Shown: positions 20,423-31,247 of the stretch, one piece after another
How the letters are laid out: the number at the start of each line of letters is the position of its first letter
Position numbering within the stretch: the stretch's first letter is position 1
Source of the DNA: Caecitellus pseudoparvulus
Taxonomy: Eukaryota > Bigyra: Bicosoecida
Length of the DNA: 64,000 nucleotides
Assembly (NCBI GenBank): GCA_965644315.1
Contig: CBFFRQ010000069.1
Coordinates: 992,001-1,056,000 of the forward strand
Direction: 5' to 3'
The notes under the pieces: generated by a model
Database searches by the model: none
Told to the model about the DNA's origin: nothing
What the model saw: only the letters and a program-made list of their open reading frames with translations
Program-made: the position numbers and the translations under genes

Positions 20423-22465
20423 ATGGCTTCACAGGCCGCATCAGTGGCACAGTACGTGCAGAAGCACGACCTATCCAGCCTTATCGAAGAAATGACTAAC
20501 GATGTTGTGAGGGAGCAGCCTGACGACCCCCTGGAAGGCTACCTTCGCTCGGTCACGTGAGTGGGCCGTTTTTCAGCTGTGGACACCCTCCCCCCACATC
20601 CTTCCTATTTCTCCTCCAACGGCAGCTCGAGGCTCGCAGAGAAAGGTGGAATCACGGACATCACAGGCATATCAGCCCCCTTGGCGTGCCCCACAGCTCC
20701 AATGGCGCTACACGTCACCCTCAAGACAGCGGCCGGAAGCTGGTCAGGAGCCGTCGTGCCTGGCCCGGGTGCTCCTTCCCTGCAGAGCCAGGAGCAGTTT
20801 GTAGCGCAGGAGCTCGCGCCCGCGCTGCATGGCATCTCCCCAGTGGATCAGTCTGTCATTGATGCGAAGCTGGAGGTGGTGTGCGCTGCCAACCCGCCGT
20901 TGGCCCGCCTGGTGTCCCGGCTCGTGCTGCAGGCTGGCGCGGCCGCACAGCAGCGAGATCTGCACGCCCACGTGGCAGCACTCTTCGCTTCTGAAGTGGC
21001 CAACTTGACCGGAGCGCCCGCACCCCACCGTGCCAGTGTGTGCATCCCGGTGCCGGCCGTGACGCTGCTGGAAGGCGGGCCTGTTGCAGGGCCCATGGCT
21101 TCATCGCTGCCTTTCGCTGAAGTGCTCCTGGGCGCACCTGGCGCAGCCTCAGGCGGCGAGGCGGTGCAAGCGCTCTTGCACAGCTACGCAGACACGGCGA
21201 GGTCCATGGCCATGGCGAAGGGGGCCTGGGGGGCGGTAGGAGTGGCAGGTGGACTGCCCGTCTCTCACACGTGCCCGGCCCCAGTCTTGGAAGCTTCCCT
21301 TCCCCAGGGCCCTGCCTTGCCAGCTGGAGACTCAGCTGGTGCTGAGGCTATTGAAACTGCGTTCAAGTGGGGTCTTGCTGCGTGTTTAGGCCCGCCGTCG
21401 CAGGCCGTGCCTGCAGGGGCCAGCGAGGAGGAGGAAGCGACACGCCCACCCACCCTGCACCCTGCTCTCGCGTTGACCCTGCAAGCCAGTGGGCATCTCG
21501 CCGCTGTGCCGCCTGCCGAGGAGGCAGGCGCGCCGGCAAGCAGCCCTCGTGGCGGGAAGAAGAAAGGCAAGGGCGGCAAGCGAGCACCTCCGAAGCCCAA
21601 GAAGGCAGCCAAGGGTGCGCCACCACCTGCGGCGCCTGTGTGGGTGGATGTGGAGGATGATGGGTGCATGGCATACGACCTGAACTTTCCCACGGTGAAA
21701 GGCGTGGCGGCAGGGGTGACTCGCTGGGGCGACGCCAAGAACCCACCTGTTTCGGACCCGGTCACGTCGCCGTACCTGCACCAGCTCCTGCACGCTCTTG
21801 CTGCGGCAGCGCCCCTTGCAGCAGTTGTGCAGCCCTACGCGCCAGCTGATCACCAAGCGTACCACTACACATCCAAGGCCACAATCTTGGCACCTGCGCC
21901 TGGCGTGTCCCGAGCAGAGGCTGGCCCAGCTGGCACGCAGGGCAGTTTGACGGCATCCCCGCCACTGGTGGTGCTGGACTCAGCAGCGCCGGGCACGGCC
22001 AAGGAGCTGGGGGCCCTGGCAACTGATGGGGCCGTGCACGGCCTGCTCCTGCGCCCCTCCGCCTTCCCCTCCACGACTGCCTTGCTGGGTGCTGCTGCCG
22101 AGGCGCAGGTAGCGGGCGTGCTGCTGTTGGTAGGGCATGACGAGGGTGCCAGGGCGCTTGCTGCAGTGCGGGCAGATGCCGAAGTCCAAACTACGGCCGT
22201 GTGGGATGTTTGCCCTCAGAGTGCGGGGCAGGCCGAGGCATGGTTGGTTGACTTGGCCATTGGCATCGGTGCCGTGGGGGTGCACTTGCCCGCGCCGAGC
22301 CTGCCCGCTGGAGCTGCGGAGCTGACCCGCCTGAGCCAAGTGGAGGCCGCTGCTGCAGGCAGTGCCACATACGCTGGGCAGGCATGGGCAGACAAGCACG
22401 CAAGCCTGGTCTCTGGCTTGGCAAGTGCGGAGGAGAGTCCGGCGGCGTCTGAGGGCAAGAAGTGA
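20423..22465 (+). CDS. ENO4: Enolase-4-like pseudoenzyme with N-terminal RIIa/Dpy-30-like motif (2 exons)
   Basis: Exons 20423-20556 and 20626-22465 join in phase into about 657 residues. Exon 1 reads VAQYVQKHDLSSLIEEMTND then VVREQPDDPLEGYL, like the RIIa/Dpy-30 docking helices that bind amphipathic partners in cilia. Exon 2 follows the enolase fold: ITDITG, AVVPGPG, LHGISPVDQSVIDAKL, LVLQAGAAAQQRDLHAHVAAL, IPVPAVTLLEGGPVAG, VDVEDDG, YDLNFP and LLLRPSAFPST. Residues that make enolase active are changed: the DEGG loop reads VAGG (near 21240), the QEF Gln-Glu pair is LPF, the catalytic Lys of LLLKVNQ is Arg, and the Lys of IKTGAP is Leu. A Lys/Gly/Pro-rich insert interrupts the barrel. It is best read as a non-catalytic, probably axonemal, enolase relative. 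Confidence 0.75.
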
Positions 22466-22511
22466 GGGACCTTGCCCGACACGCAATGCATTGCTTCTGC
22501 CCCACGACAGC

Positions 22512-25500
22512 TCAGTAGCCAGGCTGGCCGCCGTAGCCAGGCGCGCCATAGCCAGCAGGGGGAGGGGGGGCCATGCCCTGCGGGGCACCGTACGCGGGCT
22601 GAGCGTAGGGGTCGTGGTGGCCGGTCTGGGGGTTGTAGGCACCGTTCGTGAGGAGGGCAGGCCCGCCCATGCCGGGCGCAACGAGCCCAAAGGCGGCGGC
22701 GGCCGCAGCCTCAGACGCCTCGGTCTCGGCAGCGTGCTTCTTGGGCTTGGTGCGGTCATCCAGCGTCTGCATGAGCTCGGAGGAATCCTTGAGGAACTGC
22801 ACCATGTAGGGCATGACCTGGTCCAGGATGTTGTGGCTCCAGGCCAGCTCCAGGGCGACGTCGGGGCGCACCAGGTGGTAGCACGTGAACATGATGGCCG
22901 CGAAGGACTCCTTGTCGTCCTTCTCGATGAAGTGGCGCATGAGGTCCTCCACGAGGTCCTGGCTGCCAGACTCGGCAGCCGCCTCCACGGCATCCTGCAC
23001 CATGTTGTCGCTCTTGGACAGGTCGATGGAGGACTCGAAGCGCTTGTTGCGCTTGTACAGCAGGGCAGCGATGCGGCGAAACTCCAGCAGGTCGTGCTTG
23101 GAAAGGCGCTTGGCCAAGTCTAGCTGGTCGAAGGCGTCGTGGGCGTTGATGGACTCCCGCAGCGCCGCGAAGTCCTCGCACTCAATGTACGTGTCGTTGA
23201 TGGCCTCATTGACAGCCGTCAAGTTCTGGCTCTGCACGGAGCGCAGGTATGGCATGACCAGGGGCAGGTACTGCTCGTGCTTGCGCATGAAGTGCACGAC
23301 ACGGGAGTGGTCCAGGGTGGGCGTCAGCACGCGCAGGAGCTCCTCCAGGGACATGGGCTCCTCCTTCAAGTAGAAGTCGATGGCGACGTAGTGCAACTCA
23401 GTGTTGCGCACCTTCTGGATGATGTCCAGGAACTGCTCCCCGTTGAAGGCAGAGGGGGAGTGCTCCATCATAACCCGGACGGCAGAGTCGAACTCCTCCG
23501 TCGCCACGTGCATGTAGGCAGCCTCTGGCCACGCGCGGGCCTCCTCCACAGCCTTCAGCATGCGGGAGACGTTCATGCGGGGGGTGAAGGCGCGCACGTG
23601 CTTCATGAGCTTGCTGGGCTGGTGGCGGGAGTACTGCACGCCGAGCTCCGTGAAGATGCCCTTGTGTGTCTCTTCGCCGCTCTGCCCCAGCTCCAGCAGC
23701 TCGATGAGCTCCTCAAAGTGCCCACCAACCTCGTACACGTGCACGAGCTCGTCCAGGTGGTCAGGGGACACGATGACCTTCAGGCCAGCTGTCTGCGCCA
23801 GCCTGAACTCCAGTGCCTTGACGCACTCCTGGCATACGTACTGCCACGTGCGCAGGGAGTTGGCCTTCTTAGCGGCCTCCACAGCCTCCTTCAGCTCACC
23901 CAGGCGCACCAGCGTCATGGCCAGCTTGGCGTTGTTGGAGCAGTGGGTGTACAGGACCTTGGCGGCGGGGAACAGCGCCTCCTCGAAGCACCGGTCACCC
24001 ACCGTCTGGATGTCAGCGACGTTGGGGGAGGTGACGAAGGACTCCAGGTCAGCCAGGCGCCCGCCGCACAGGGCCAAGGAATACGCCAGCTCAGAGTCGA
24101 TGACGCGCTCCTTCTTCTCCTTGCGGGCCATCTGCAGGTACCGGACGAGGTCCTCGTGCTTGCCCTCTGCTGAGGCGACGTCGATGACGGAGCGGAAGTT
24201 CTCTGAGTCGTTGGCCTTGATGTAGGCATCCACAGCCTCCTTGACCATGGCCTGGGACAGCAGCGCCTCAGCGAGGGTGGACCACACCTCAGGCACGTTC
24301 ACCCGCTCGGCGTACTCCGAGGCGCGGTCAGTGTCCTGGATCTGGTGCAGCAAGACGCCGATGGCGGGCAGGTGGTTCTCGAACTTCTTGTAGATGGCGA
24401 AGGCCTCCTCAGTCAGCTGGTACTCGTCGCGCAGGGCGATCTCAGCGATCTCATCGCCGTCAAAGTTGTCCAGGCGGTTGATGTAGTCCATCACGCGGCC
24501 CTCCACTGCTGAGGGCAGGACAGAGCACTGGATGGCCGTGATGAGGAGCAGGTTCTGCAGGTTAGCGTTGTCCGCAAACTCGCCGCCGTGCAGCACCAGC
24601 TTCTCCAGCAAGCCAGCCAGCTCCTCTGGCAGCTCAGCAGCCATGAAGGCCTTCACCGTCACTGAAACGCGGTCAGGGTCGTGCGTCTCAGGCAGAGCCG
24701 TGGAGGTGACCTGGTCCACCACCTTGCCGCGGTGGGGGTTGCCGTCCTCCAAGACCACCTTCCACAGCTCAGGGTCCATCTTCTCCACAAGGTACCGTGC
24801 CTGGTCCTTGAACAGCCCGTTGGCGTTGGTGACCTCCAGCAGCTCCTCATCACACTCCCCGCCGGCGCGCTTGTACGCGAGGAAGGCGAGGTATGGGTCC
24901 ATGCGCTCGCAGTACTTGCCCAGGACACGGGAGTCGTAGAACTGGTTGTTCTTCAAGAACTGCTGGGGCTCCTTGTTCAGCGTGATGTAGATCTTGCCGA
25001 TGGCGTTGTGCGTAGAGGGGTCCTGGTCGCCCTCAGAGATGTTGGCCTCCAAGAACGGCTGCAGCAGGCGCAGGCGGTTGCGCTCCTCCACCACCGTCAC
25101 AAGCTCCTCCACAGAGCACTGGCGGCGCACGGCACCCAGGATGCGCTTGAGGAAGTCCTCGTCTGCGTCCAGGTCCAGCAGCTTGCCGATGACAGCGGGC
25201 GCATTCTGGGCGGAGACGGTGGACACGTACACCTCGATGAAGCGGTGCATGTGGCGCTTGTGCAGGTACTCTGTCAGCTCCTCCACGAAGCCGAAGCGGT
25301 CGCAGACGTGGATGAGGGGGCGGGGGTCCTTCAGCTCGCTCTCGATGAGGAAGGCCTTCACTGCCTCGGGGTCGTACACGGTGGAGTCCCGGCACACTCG
25401 CTCCACCTCGGGCCACTGCTGCAGCGCGGTGGCTGCCTGGATGTACTTCAAGTGCACCTCAGGCTCCTCAGACGTGTTCACGATGCCGCCCAAGTAGTAG

Positions 25501-27980
25501 AAGAGGCCGTTGGTGGCCTTGGCGTCCTCGAAGAGCTTGGCCAGGGCCACAGGGCCCAGCTGTTCGGAGTACTGCGTGGCGATCTTCACCACGACGGCCT
25601 CGTTGGCGCGGTTGGCTAGCAGCACGCCCAGGCACTCCAGTGCCATGTCGGGGGTGAGCGTGCCGAACCAGGACAGCCAGAAGGCCTCCCCAACGCCCTG
25701 AGCGCGGTTCAAGCAGCGCTTGATGTCCTCGATGTCCTCGTAGAACTGCAGCGCGCGGTTCACGAGGCCCTTCTGCTCGCACAGGCGCGCAATGGCGTTG
25801 TGGTCGAAGTGGTGCAGCGTGTCAGCCGCCAGGATGGCCTCAGCCACCTGGGGCGCGCCGCCCAGCAGGTTCATCTCCAGCAGCTTGGTCTGCAGGTACC
25901 CCTCGTCCGGGCGGTCGCCCTCCAGGGCGTCCAGGAGGAAGGACGTGCACTCCTGCAGGCGGCTCAGCTGCATGAAGATCTCCACCACGCGGTCCTTGGC
26001 GATGAGGGGCCCCTCGGGGTTCTTCACCAGGGTGGACGCCAGCTCCTGTGCCTTCTTGGGGTCGCGGTGCGCCAGGCTCTGCACGAGGGACTCGTAGTTG
26101 GGGCTGACACCGTGCCGGCGGGCGTAAGGCAGGATCTTGTCTGCCTCGCCATTGGCGGCAAAGGACTGGATGACCTTCTCGTGGGAGCCGCCCGAGTCGA
26201 CGTAGATGCGCTGGGCCAGCGCGGCATCGTACTGGCCTGCCAGGTCACCCAGCTCCTCGCTGCACGTCAGCTTGCCCTCCGTCAGCCACTTGTCCAGGAG
26301 GGCTGCCCGGCCCTGCCCCAGCGCTGTGCGGGCGAGCTCAATGCTCTCCACCTTGTTCATGCGGCCTGCGCGCATGAGTGCGGCGAAGTACTGCATGAGA
26401 GGCGCCTGGGAGCCAGGCGTCGCGGGCATGGCTTGCAGGCGGGCGATGGTCTCGGCGTTGCGCAGGACGTCCCCTGGGGACTTGGCGGCCACCCCGGCGG
26501 CGCCGGCGATGTCCCCTGCCGACAGCTTGGCGTTGAAGTCTGCTGCGTACAGGTCGTCTGCGCCAGCCAGGCCCAGGCGGCCAGCCAGGGACATGGCCAG
26601 GGCAGTGTTGCCCAGCTTGCTGCTGATGTAGGACACGACGTTGGACTTGTCCAAGGTGGTCAGCAGCAGGGTGCCGGTCTTGGCGGTGAGGGCCACGACG
26701 CCACCAGACGCTTCGTGTGCGGACGCGGCGAAGATGGGCGCATCAGCCGCCTGGGCCCGGAAGATGACGGTGGCGGAGGGCATGTCCACGACGAAGACGT
26801 ACCCCATGCGGGTGAAGATGTACAGGAGGCCCTGGGAGTTGGAGGCGTGCATGGCGGTGGGGAAGTCCCCTGCCGTGCCCTCAGCAGCGGGCAGGGTGAT
26901 GCCCTGCTTGCGGAAGGCCTCGCCAGCCGCGCCGGGTGCCCGGTCCACTTCCAGCATGGTCAGGGAGGGCGCTGAGCCGGCCTTGAGCTCCACGAAGGCG
27001 AAGACGTTGGCAGTGTCAGAGCGGCCCTCAGGCGTGATGGTGGCGAAGCAGCCACAAGGTGCCTCCAGGGCCTGGCTCTTGCCCTTCTCAACGTTGAAGA
27101 GCTGCAGGGCACCTGCGGCACCAGCCGAGGTGCGCTTGAGGCCACTGGTCATGAGCCACTTGCCGTTGGGTGAGGCGGAGTAGTGCATGATGGTGGCACC
27201 CTCCAGAGACGCATGGCGGTCGCAGACCTTGGAAGGGGCCGACGAGTCTGTGCAAGGGTGGGCCGGGTTCGCGTGTTGGGGAGGTTGAGCGGCGCCAGCG
27301 CGGGCAGTGCACCTGCACTTCCGCGCAGTGTCCTGGCGTTCGAGGCTTCCTTCGCCACGGCGGCGCGCGTCGGCGCACCACGCGAGACGAGGCAGGGAAA
27401 CCACGAGCACAAAGGAGAATATGGTGCCGTGTGCGGAGCAGCAGCTGCAGGGGACGTACCAGACCGGTTCCAGTGAAACACCGACTTGCCAGTCACGATG
27501 GCCAGCGTGTCCTCGTTGGCGAACTTGATGAACTGGGGCTCCTCAGTCAGCTTGGCCCCCTTGATCTTGGAGCCCATCTCCAAGTTCTGCAGCTGCAGGG
27601 CATTCTTGACTGCACAGGGGCGCAGGGTGGGCGACGCGTGCTGTGGGTTCAGCGCCAGCCCTGGCGTGGTGGTGGCGGGGGTGTCAGTGCCTGCCCTTGC
27701 ACTCACTGCGCACAGCCAGCACCTTGGCATCTGGAGACAGCGTGGCGCCATCTGCAGCGACATTCAGCTTGTTGCCTACTCGGCCAGCAGCGGTGTCGAT
27801 GATAGTAATGCTGCGCTCAGGGGTGGTGGTCAGCACGGCGATGGCATTGCCAGAGGACATGCTGCACGTCTTGAAGCTGCAGTCAGCGGCCTGGATCCCA
27901 AAGTTTGTCAGCGAAAAGGCTGATCGCAGCTGGATGGGGCTGCCGGCGGGCAGGCTGCCCGCGCCCGTGGCGGCTGCCAT
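22512..27980 (-). CDS. CLTC: Clathrin heavy chain (3 exons)
   Basis: Triskelion leg of clathrin coats. Exons 27980-27707, 27609-27460 and 27247-22512 join in phase into about 1,719 residues. Exon 1 encodes the start of the N-terminal beta-propeller (PIQLRSAFSLTNFGI), exon 2 has LQLQNLEMGSKIKGAKLTEE, and exon 3 continues VCDRHASLEGATIMHYSA and runs through the linker, the seven CHC repeats and the trimerisation region (MPYMVQFLKDSSELMQTLD). The C-terminus is not the usual uncoating motif; it is a Gly/Pro/Tyr/Ala-rich tail ending APGYGGQPGY. The introns are 97 and 212 nt, and the whole 4.7-kb third exon is uninterrupted. Its stop is 46 nt from that of the convergent ENO4-like gene. Confidence 0.97.
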
Positions 27981-28184
27981 GGTGCAAGCTGCCTGAACGG
28001 GGTGGACACAGGTGAAACGCAACCTCGCGCTTCGGGCGCCAAGCGTGCTCTCACGTCACAGGGTGACAAGCACGCAGACGAGAGCAGAAGTTGGGCACTG
28101 TGCAACTCCTTTCGCTTGAAAGTGTGGCGGGGGGAATGAATGTCACGGGCTGTTGGGGCCACCCGCCGCCGGCCTGTGTGATCT

Positions 28185-28196
28185 GCATTTCCGCAC
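28185..28196 (+). promoter_or_regulatory. GCATTTCCGCAC motif copy upstream of clathrin
   Basis: Falls in the 218-nt gap between the anoctamin stop (28199) and the clathrin ATG (27980), about 205 nt upstream of the latter and inverted relative to it. Confidence 0.35.
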
Positions 28197-28198
28197 CC

Positions 28199-31000
28199 TC
28201 AACCACGCAACAACACGCCGCCCTCAGATTGGAATCGAGAGTTCAACTCCTGAATCACCCCGGGCACGCGGTGCTCGGGTAAAGCCCGTAGCCTTCGCAC
28301 CAGCTGGCCAAGGGGCCCCTCTTCTGCTGGGTTCGTGTCCGGGGCTGGCCACTGCGTGGGGGTGGAGTGCTTCGTACCCGAGCTGGCTGGGGAATCTGGC
28401 TCTGCACTCGCCGGCACGTCCTCTTCCGCTGCTCTGCGCTCCCCCGCACTGCGCATGTTCTCCAAATACGCACGGCGTGCCGTGATGGCCGCGGTCACCT
28501 CGGGTGGCTCGTCTGACACGGCGCCGATGCCCAGCAGGACACACAAGCACAAGTGCTCCAACGCGATGCAGACTGCGAGCCAGGCCCACCAGGGCAGCTG
28601 CATGTCCGCCACAAACACCCCCGAGCCACCAGCAGCACCTGGCTGCGGTGCGACGTTCCCCAAGGCCCAGTGCGTGGCTGCCACCCCCATGCCCCGCAGC
28701 GTGTCTTGAGCCAGACACGCTGACAGCAGCGCCAGCAACGCCCCACCCCTGCCGAAGAGCAGCCCCACGATGAGGTGCAGGCCCCGCAGCGCCCACGTGA
28801 CGGCGCCCGTGAGCAGGGGCAGGGCCGGGGACACGCATGCCTGGGCCAGGAATACCAGGCCCTGCCCGCAAGCGGACATGAGGTCCCAGCCGTGTGGCAC
28901 CGTCCCCGCCTCCCCCGCATCAGCCGCCAGCTTGGCCAGGTGCAGGGCGGGGCCTGCTTCAGCGTACGCCACTGCGACGGCGCCGAGATTCGTCAGCACA
29001 GCAAGGAAGCCGACAGCAGCAAAAGCCAAGTTCCACGCGTGCTGGGAAGTGGGCGGGGCCGGGCGTGGGCGGCGGGACAGCAGCACCTTGCTGGCGTCTG
29101 CCACCATCTCCACGGCGTTGTTGAGCACGGCAAACAGCGCGCCGGTGGGGTACACCACTGCAAACAGCACTACATGCACGTACTGCACGAACATCTCCAG
29201 GGTGTCCTCGAAGGGGTCGTAGGGGGTGAGGGCTGCCTGCCTTGCAGCGGCGGTGGCTGAGCAGCTGGCCGTGTGTTGCAGGCGCGGCGAGGTGGAGGTT
29301 CCTGGCTCTGCCAGGCCCACTGCCTCAGCCACACGGTCCACTGCACGCCCGTGGCCTGCCCCGCGTGTCGCGAGGCAGGCTTTGGCGTAGGGCAGCAGCG
29401 TCATGCCCATCTCCACGAAGGAGAGCGCGACCGCCTTCACCACCAGGGCCACGAACAAGCGCTGGCGCAGCACTGCGAGGTCTTGCCGGACAAAGGCGGC
29501 ATACAGGAGCCCGACGGTGTAGTTGAAGAAGACAAGGAGGATGCGTTTGAGCAGGAGGGAGGTGGTGTAGGCGGTGCAGCTGTGGTGGTTCTCAAACTCA
29601 CTTGTCCACCGCGCCACAATAAAGGAGAGCGAGGTGAGGGCAGGCAGGAGGGCGGTGTACCCGATGGTGGGCGCGAGGGACAGGAGAGTGACTGCCCACG
29701 GCGGCAGCTCCCCCACAAAGTCGTCTTCTCCCCCGCCCGCGGTAGCACCGTCGGCAGGTGCGGGTTCGCCGCGTCGTTTCCACACGCCCGAGGCGGAGTC
29801 CTGCACCCAGAACTGCGTGATTTCTTCCTCTGTGTACTGCTGCAAGTACTCAAACACCACCATACAGGCAGTGGCAGCGAGGAGCAGGCCTGCCATGACA
29901 GGCAGCGTGACGCACAGCACGCGGGCGCTGCGAAGAACCGGGTGCTCGTGCACTGTCACGTGCCCGAAGGGGTCTGTCTCCTCCACTGTGCGGAGGCACG
30001 GCAGGGACAGCGGCGCGTACTGCGCCCTGCTGCTGTCTGCCTCGGCGTCTTTGGCTTGGGAACCCCAGTTGAAGGCGAGCGCCGTGTGGCGACGCCGCCA
30101 CAGCTTCTGCACCACTCCCAGCCACACGACGACCAGCACGACAAAGAGCACGGAGGCGCCCCCTGCCACGCCAGCAGCAGCCACGAGGCGGGGCGAGTGT
30201 GGGCCAGGCACCAGGGACAGAGCGTCCCTGCCACTGCCCTGCAGGAAGGCCACTGCCAGCCCCATGCCAGCCAAGGGCAGCAGTGCCGACCTGTAAAAGC
30301 CCAGCCAGGCAAAGTACATGGCAACATGGGCGCCGAAGTACTCCCGCATGTGCTCGATGGGGCGCGAGCAGGGCGACGCCACCCAGCGCTGCTGCAGAGC
30401 TGCACGGCTTGGTAGATCGTGCAGCGGGTACAGGTCCACGAGCGCACCCTGGTCCACGCCATTTGAGGCCAGGCGCACAGCTGCACGGGCCCGGTGCACT
30501 GCCGCAGATGAGGACAGGAGGCCCTTCAAGGAGGAGCCCAGCGCCCCGCGAGCACTGGTGGCCTGCAGACGCCTGGACACCTGCACGCGGTCCAGCAGGC
30601 TGGCCAGCAGAGTGAGGCGCTCAGAGGGCGAGAAGAACTCTGGAGCAGCAGAGGCAAAGTGGAGGGCGTTGAGGCGTGTCATGGGCGCGGCGATGCCGTG
30701 GTACCGTGTCTCCTTCTCCCACCGCACCGCCTGGGCCTCCTGCACCAGGATGCTGTGTGGCGCTGTGACAATGAACCCAGTTCGACTTGCGTCCCCTCCG
30801 ACCTCCCCTGGGAGGCGCTCCAGGTGCAGTCCCCGGGCACGCAGGCGCTGGATGATTTGTGATGGCCGGGCTAGGTCTTGGCGGCCAGCGTACGTGTCGT
30901 TGAGGATGGCATCCTTGTGAAACACAAGCACATAGGCGGCGCTGCCATGCTGCTGCTCCTGCTCGGCACTTCGGCAACAGCTGCACCAGCCTTGCAGCAT
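28199..31000 (-). CDS. Anoctamin / TMEM16 family membrane protein
   Basis: Calcium-activated chloride channel or lipid scramblase family. The single frame from the ATG at 31000 (MLQGWCSCC) gives about 933 residues. A soluble N-terminal domain leads to the family entry motif REYFGAHVAMYFAWLGFYR. About ten membrane segments follow, including RWTSEFENHHSCTAYTTSLL, which corresponds to the W-x-N/E-H-T region before TM4, then LLKRILLVFFNYTVGLLYAAF, and a C-terminal VVLFAVVYPTGALFAVLNNAVEM. The distal tail is acidic and polar. I could not confirm all calcium-site acidic residues by eye, so channel versus scramblase activity is open. The motif TTTCCGC lies 120 nt upstream of the ATG. Confidence 0.85.
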   Translation of the reverse strand: MLQGWCSCCRSAEQEQQHGSAAYVLVFHKDAILNDTYAGRQDLARPSQIIQRLRARGLHLERLPGEVGGDASRTGFIVTAPHSILVQEAQAVRWEKETRYHGIAAPMTRLNALHFASAAPEFFSPSERLTLLASLLDRVQVSRRLQATSARGALGSSLKGLLSSSAAVHRARAAVRLASNGVDQGALVDLYPLHDLPSRAALQQRWVASPCSRPIEHMREYFGAHVAMYFAWLGFYRSALLPLAGMGLAVAFLQGSGRDALSLVPGPHSPRLVAAAGVAGGASVLFVVLVVVWLGVVQKLWRRRHTALAFNWGSQAKDAEADSSRAQYAPLSLPCLRTVEETDPFGHVTVHEHPVLRSARVLCVTLPVMAGLLLAATACMVVFEYLQQYTEEEITQFWVQDSASGVWKRRGEPAPADGATAGGGEDDFVGELPPWAVTLLSLAPTIGYTALLPALTSLSFIVARWTSEFENHHSCTAYTTSLLLKRILLVFFNYTVGLLYAAFVRQDLAVLRQRLFVALVVKAVALSFVEMGMTLLPYAKACLATRGAGHGRAVDRVAEAVGLAEPGTSTSPRLQHTASCSATAAARQAALTPYDPFEDTLEMFVQYVHVVLFAVVYPTGALFAVLNNAVEMVADASKVLLSRRPRPAPPTSQHAWNLAFAAVGFLAVLTNLGAVAVAYAEAGPALHLAKLAADAGEAGTVPHGWDLMSACGQGLVFLAQACVSPALPLLTGAVTWALRGLHLIVGLLFGRGGALLALLSACLAQDTLRGMGVAATHWALGNVAPQPGAAGGSGVFVADMQLPWWAWLAVCIALEHLCLCVLLGIGAVSDEPPEVTAAITARRAYLENMRSAGERRAAEEDVPASAEPDSPASSGTKHSTPTQWPAPDTNPAEEGPLGQLVRRLRALPEHRVPGVIQELNSRFQSEGGVLLRG

Positions 31001-31118
31001 GGTGCGCAGGGGCTGTCTCAGGCGGGGATGAGGCAATCAGCTATCAGGCTGCACACGGGTGTCGCCGCAAGGGCTTCGTTCAGGGCCTGGCTTTGGCGGC
31101 GAAAGTGCAGGCTGGCGC

Positions 31119-31130
31119 TGCGGAAATTGC
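31119..31130 (-). promoter_or_regulatory. GCAATTTCCGCA motif copy upstream of anoctamin
   Basis: Sense orientation relative to the minus-strand anoctamin gene, about 120 nt upstream of its ATG at 31000. The surrounding minus-strand sequence GTGGCGTGTCGCAATTTCC resembles an intron start, so a 5' UTR intron is possible. Confidence 0.4.
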
Positions 31131-31247
31131 GACACGCCACAGTTAGGCGGACCAGGCTTGCCAGGTGGCTGGAGGGGGAAACGTGACACATGAATTTGAT
31201 CGCGAGACAATGTAACATGCCCACACATGCTAAGGGGATTTGTTCAA

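Noticed and set aside
25800-26975. 391-aa plus-strand frame opposite clathrin
   Set aside because: Shadow of the clathrin heavy chain exon; no recognisable domain.
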